In this document: one piece after another, positions 63,932-64,000 of the stretch
Layout: each line of letters starts with the position of its first letter
How positions within the stretch are numbered: the stretch's first letter is position 1
Source of the DNA: Sphingomonas taxi
GTDB taxonomy: Bacteria; Pseudomonadota; Alphaproteobacteria; Sphingomonadales; Sphingomonadaceae
Assembly: GCF_000764535.1 (NCBI RefSeq)
Contig: NZ_CP009571.1
Location: 3,033,001 to 3,097,000 of the forward strand
Direction: 5' to 3'
Length of the DNA stretch: 64,000 nt
Position numbers and translations under genes: made by a program
Notes under the pieces: generated by a model
What the model saw: the letters and a program-made list of their open reading frames with translations, nothing else
Told to the model about the DNA's origin: nothing
Databases searched by the model: none

Positions 63932-64000
63932 GAACGTCCTGCTGTTGGGCTCAGGTGGCCGCGAGCACGCACTCGCATGGAAACTGGCGCAATCGGCCCT
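63930..64000 (+). CDS. purD: Phosphoribosylamine-glycine ligase, N-terminal part (cut by window edge)
   Basis: The plus-strand ATG at 63930 begins MNVLLLGSGGREHALAWKLA, the invariant N-terminus of PurD (GARS), which joins phosphoribosylamine with glycine in purine synthesis. Only 23 residues are in the window. AGGA stands 9 bases upstream, inside the xseA start region. Its start codon and that of xseA share two bases on opposite strands. purE and purK are encoded 20 kb to the left. Confidence 0.92.
   Translation, partial: MNVLLLGSGGREHALAWKLAQSA

Overview
The window looks like a chromosomal segment of a Sphingomonas-type alphaproteobacterium. The DNA is very GC-rich. It carries a class I PHB synthase with a phasin and an acetoacetyl-CoA reductase, a GapR-type (DUF2312) nucleoid protein, DUF1244 and DUF2093 proteins, the gene order cpoB-tilS-ftsH, two large TonB-dependent receptors with a TonB-like transducer, and many short inverted-repeat elements of the kind that end in GTCATCCC. 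Assignment to the sphingomonads is inference from gene content; no rRNA or tRNA gene was seen.

Layout. 1-5.7 kb: start of pyk (cut by the window edge), two small conserved genes, a queuosine-precursor transporter, then phaC, phasin, clpS and a Crp/Fnr regulator. 5.8-14.8 kb: murA, ptsP, a RodZ-like HTH membrane protein, cpoB, tilS and ftsH. 14.8-26.5 kb: a small secreted protein, an orphan molybdopterin oxidoreductase subunit, hemH, phaB, envelope proteins (glycine-zipper, OmpA-like lipoprotein, CorC/HlyC type, PAP2), rpmB and tadA. 26.5-35.9 kb: ppc, an EF-hand lipoprotein, an HNH protein, gluQ, a HIG1-like protein, a PduO-type cobalamin adenosyltransferase, the ergothioneine pair egtB-egtD, and 3-hydroxybutyryl-CoA dehydrogenase. 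36-44.9 kb: an amino-acid permease and a nucleoside transporter in one operon, a HAD phosphatase behind rpmJ, a DUF4136 lipoprotein, an M14 carboxypeptidase, a GNAT enzyme, gpmA and purE-purK. 44.9-64 kb: a TonB-like protein, a CocE-type hydrolase, a beta-rich small protein, an M16 peptidase, clpB, two TonB-dependent receptors, a broken second clpB copy, then M23, DUF2093 and xseA, with the divergent start of purD at the edge.

Working together. phaB, phaC, phasin and 3-hydroxybutyryl-CoA dehydrogenase serve PHB and C4-CoA metabolism, although they lie at three separate places. purE, purK and purD serve purine synthesis. clpS, clpB and ftsH serve proteostasis.

Most unusual points. (1) The 53.5-58.1 kb stretch: an intact clpB is followed by a compositionally different TonB-receptor gene and then a degraded second clpB copy. 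That copy has lost its second Walker A region by an in-frame deletion, yet its last ~580 bases are about 97% identical to the intact gene, with almost only silent differences. (2) A set of two-armed inverted-repeat elements falls into at least six sequence types. One type has gained the same 8-base unit in both arms, and another supplies the stop codon of a permease gene. (3) Two matches to the CTGC-N3-GCAG PhaR-type operator lie in front of the phasin gene. (4) The start codons of xseA and purD overlap head to head.
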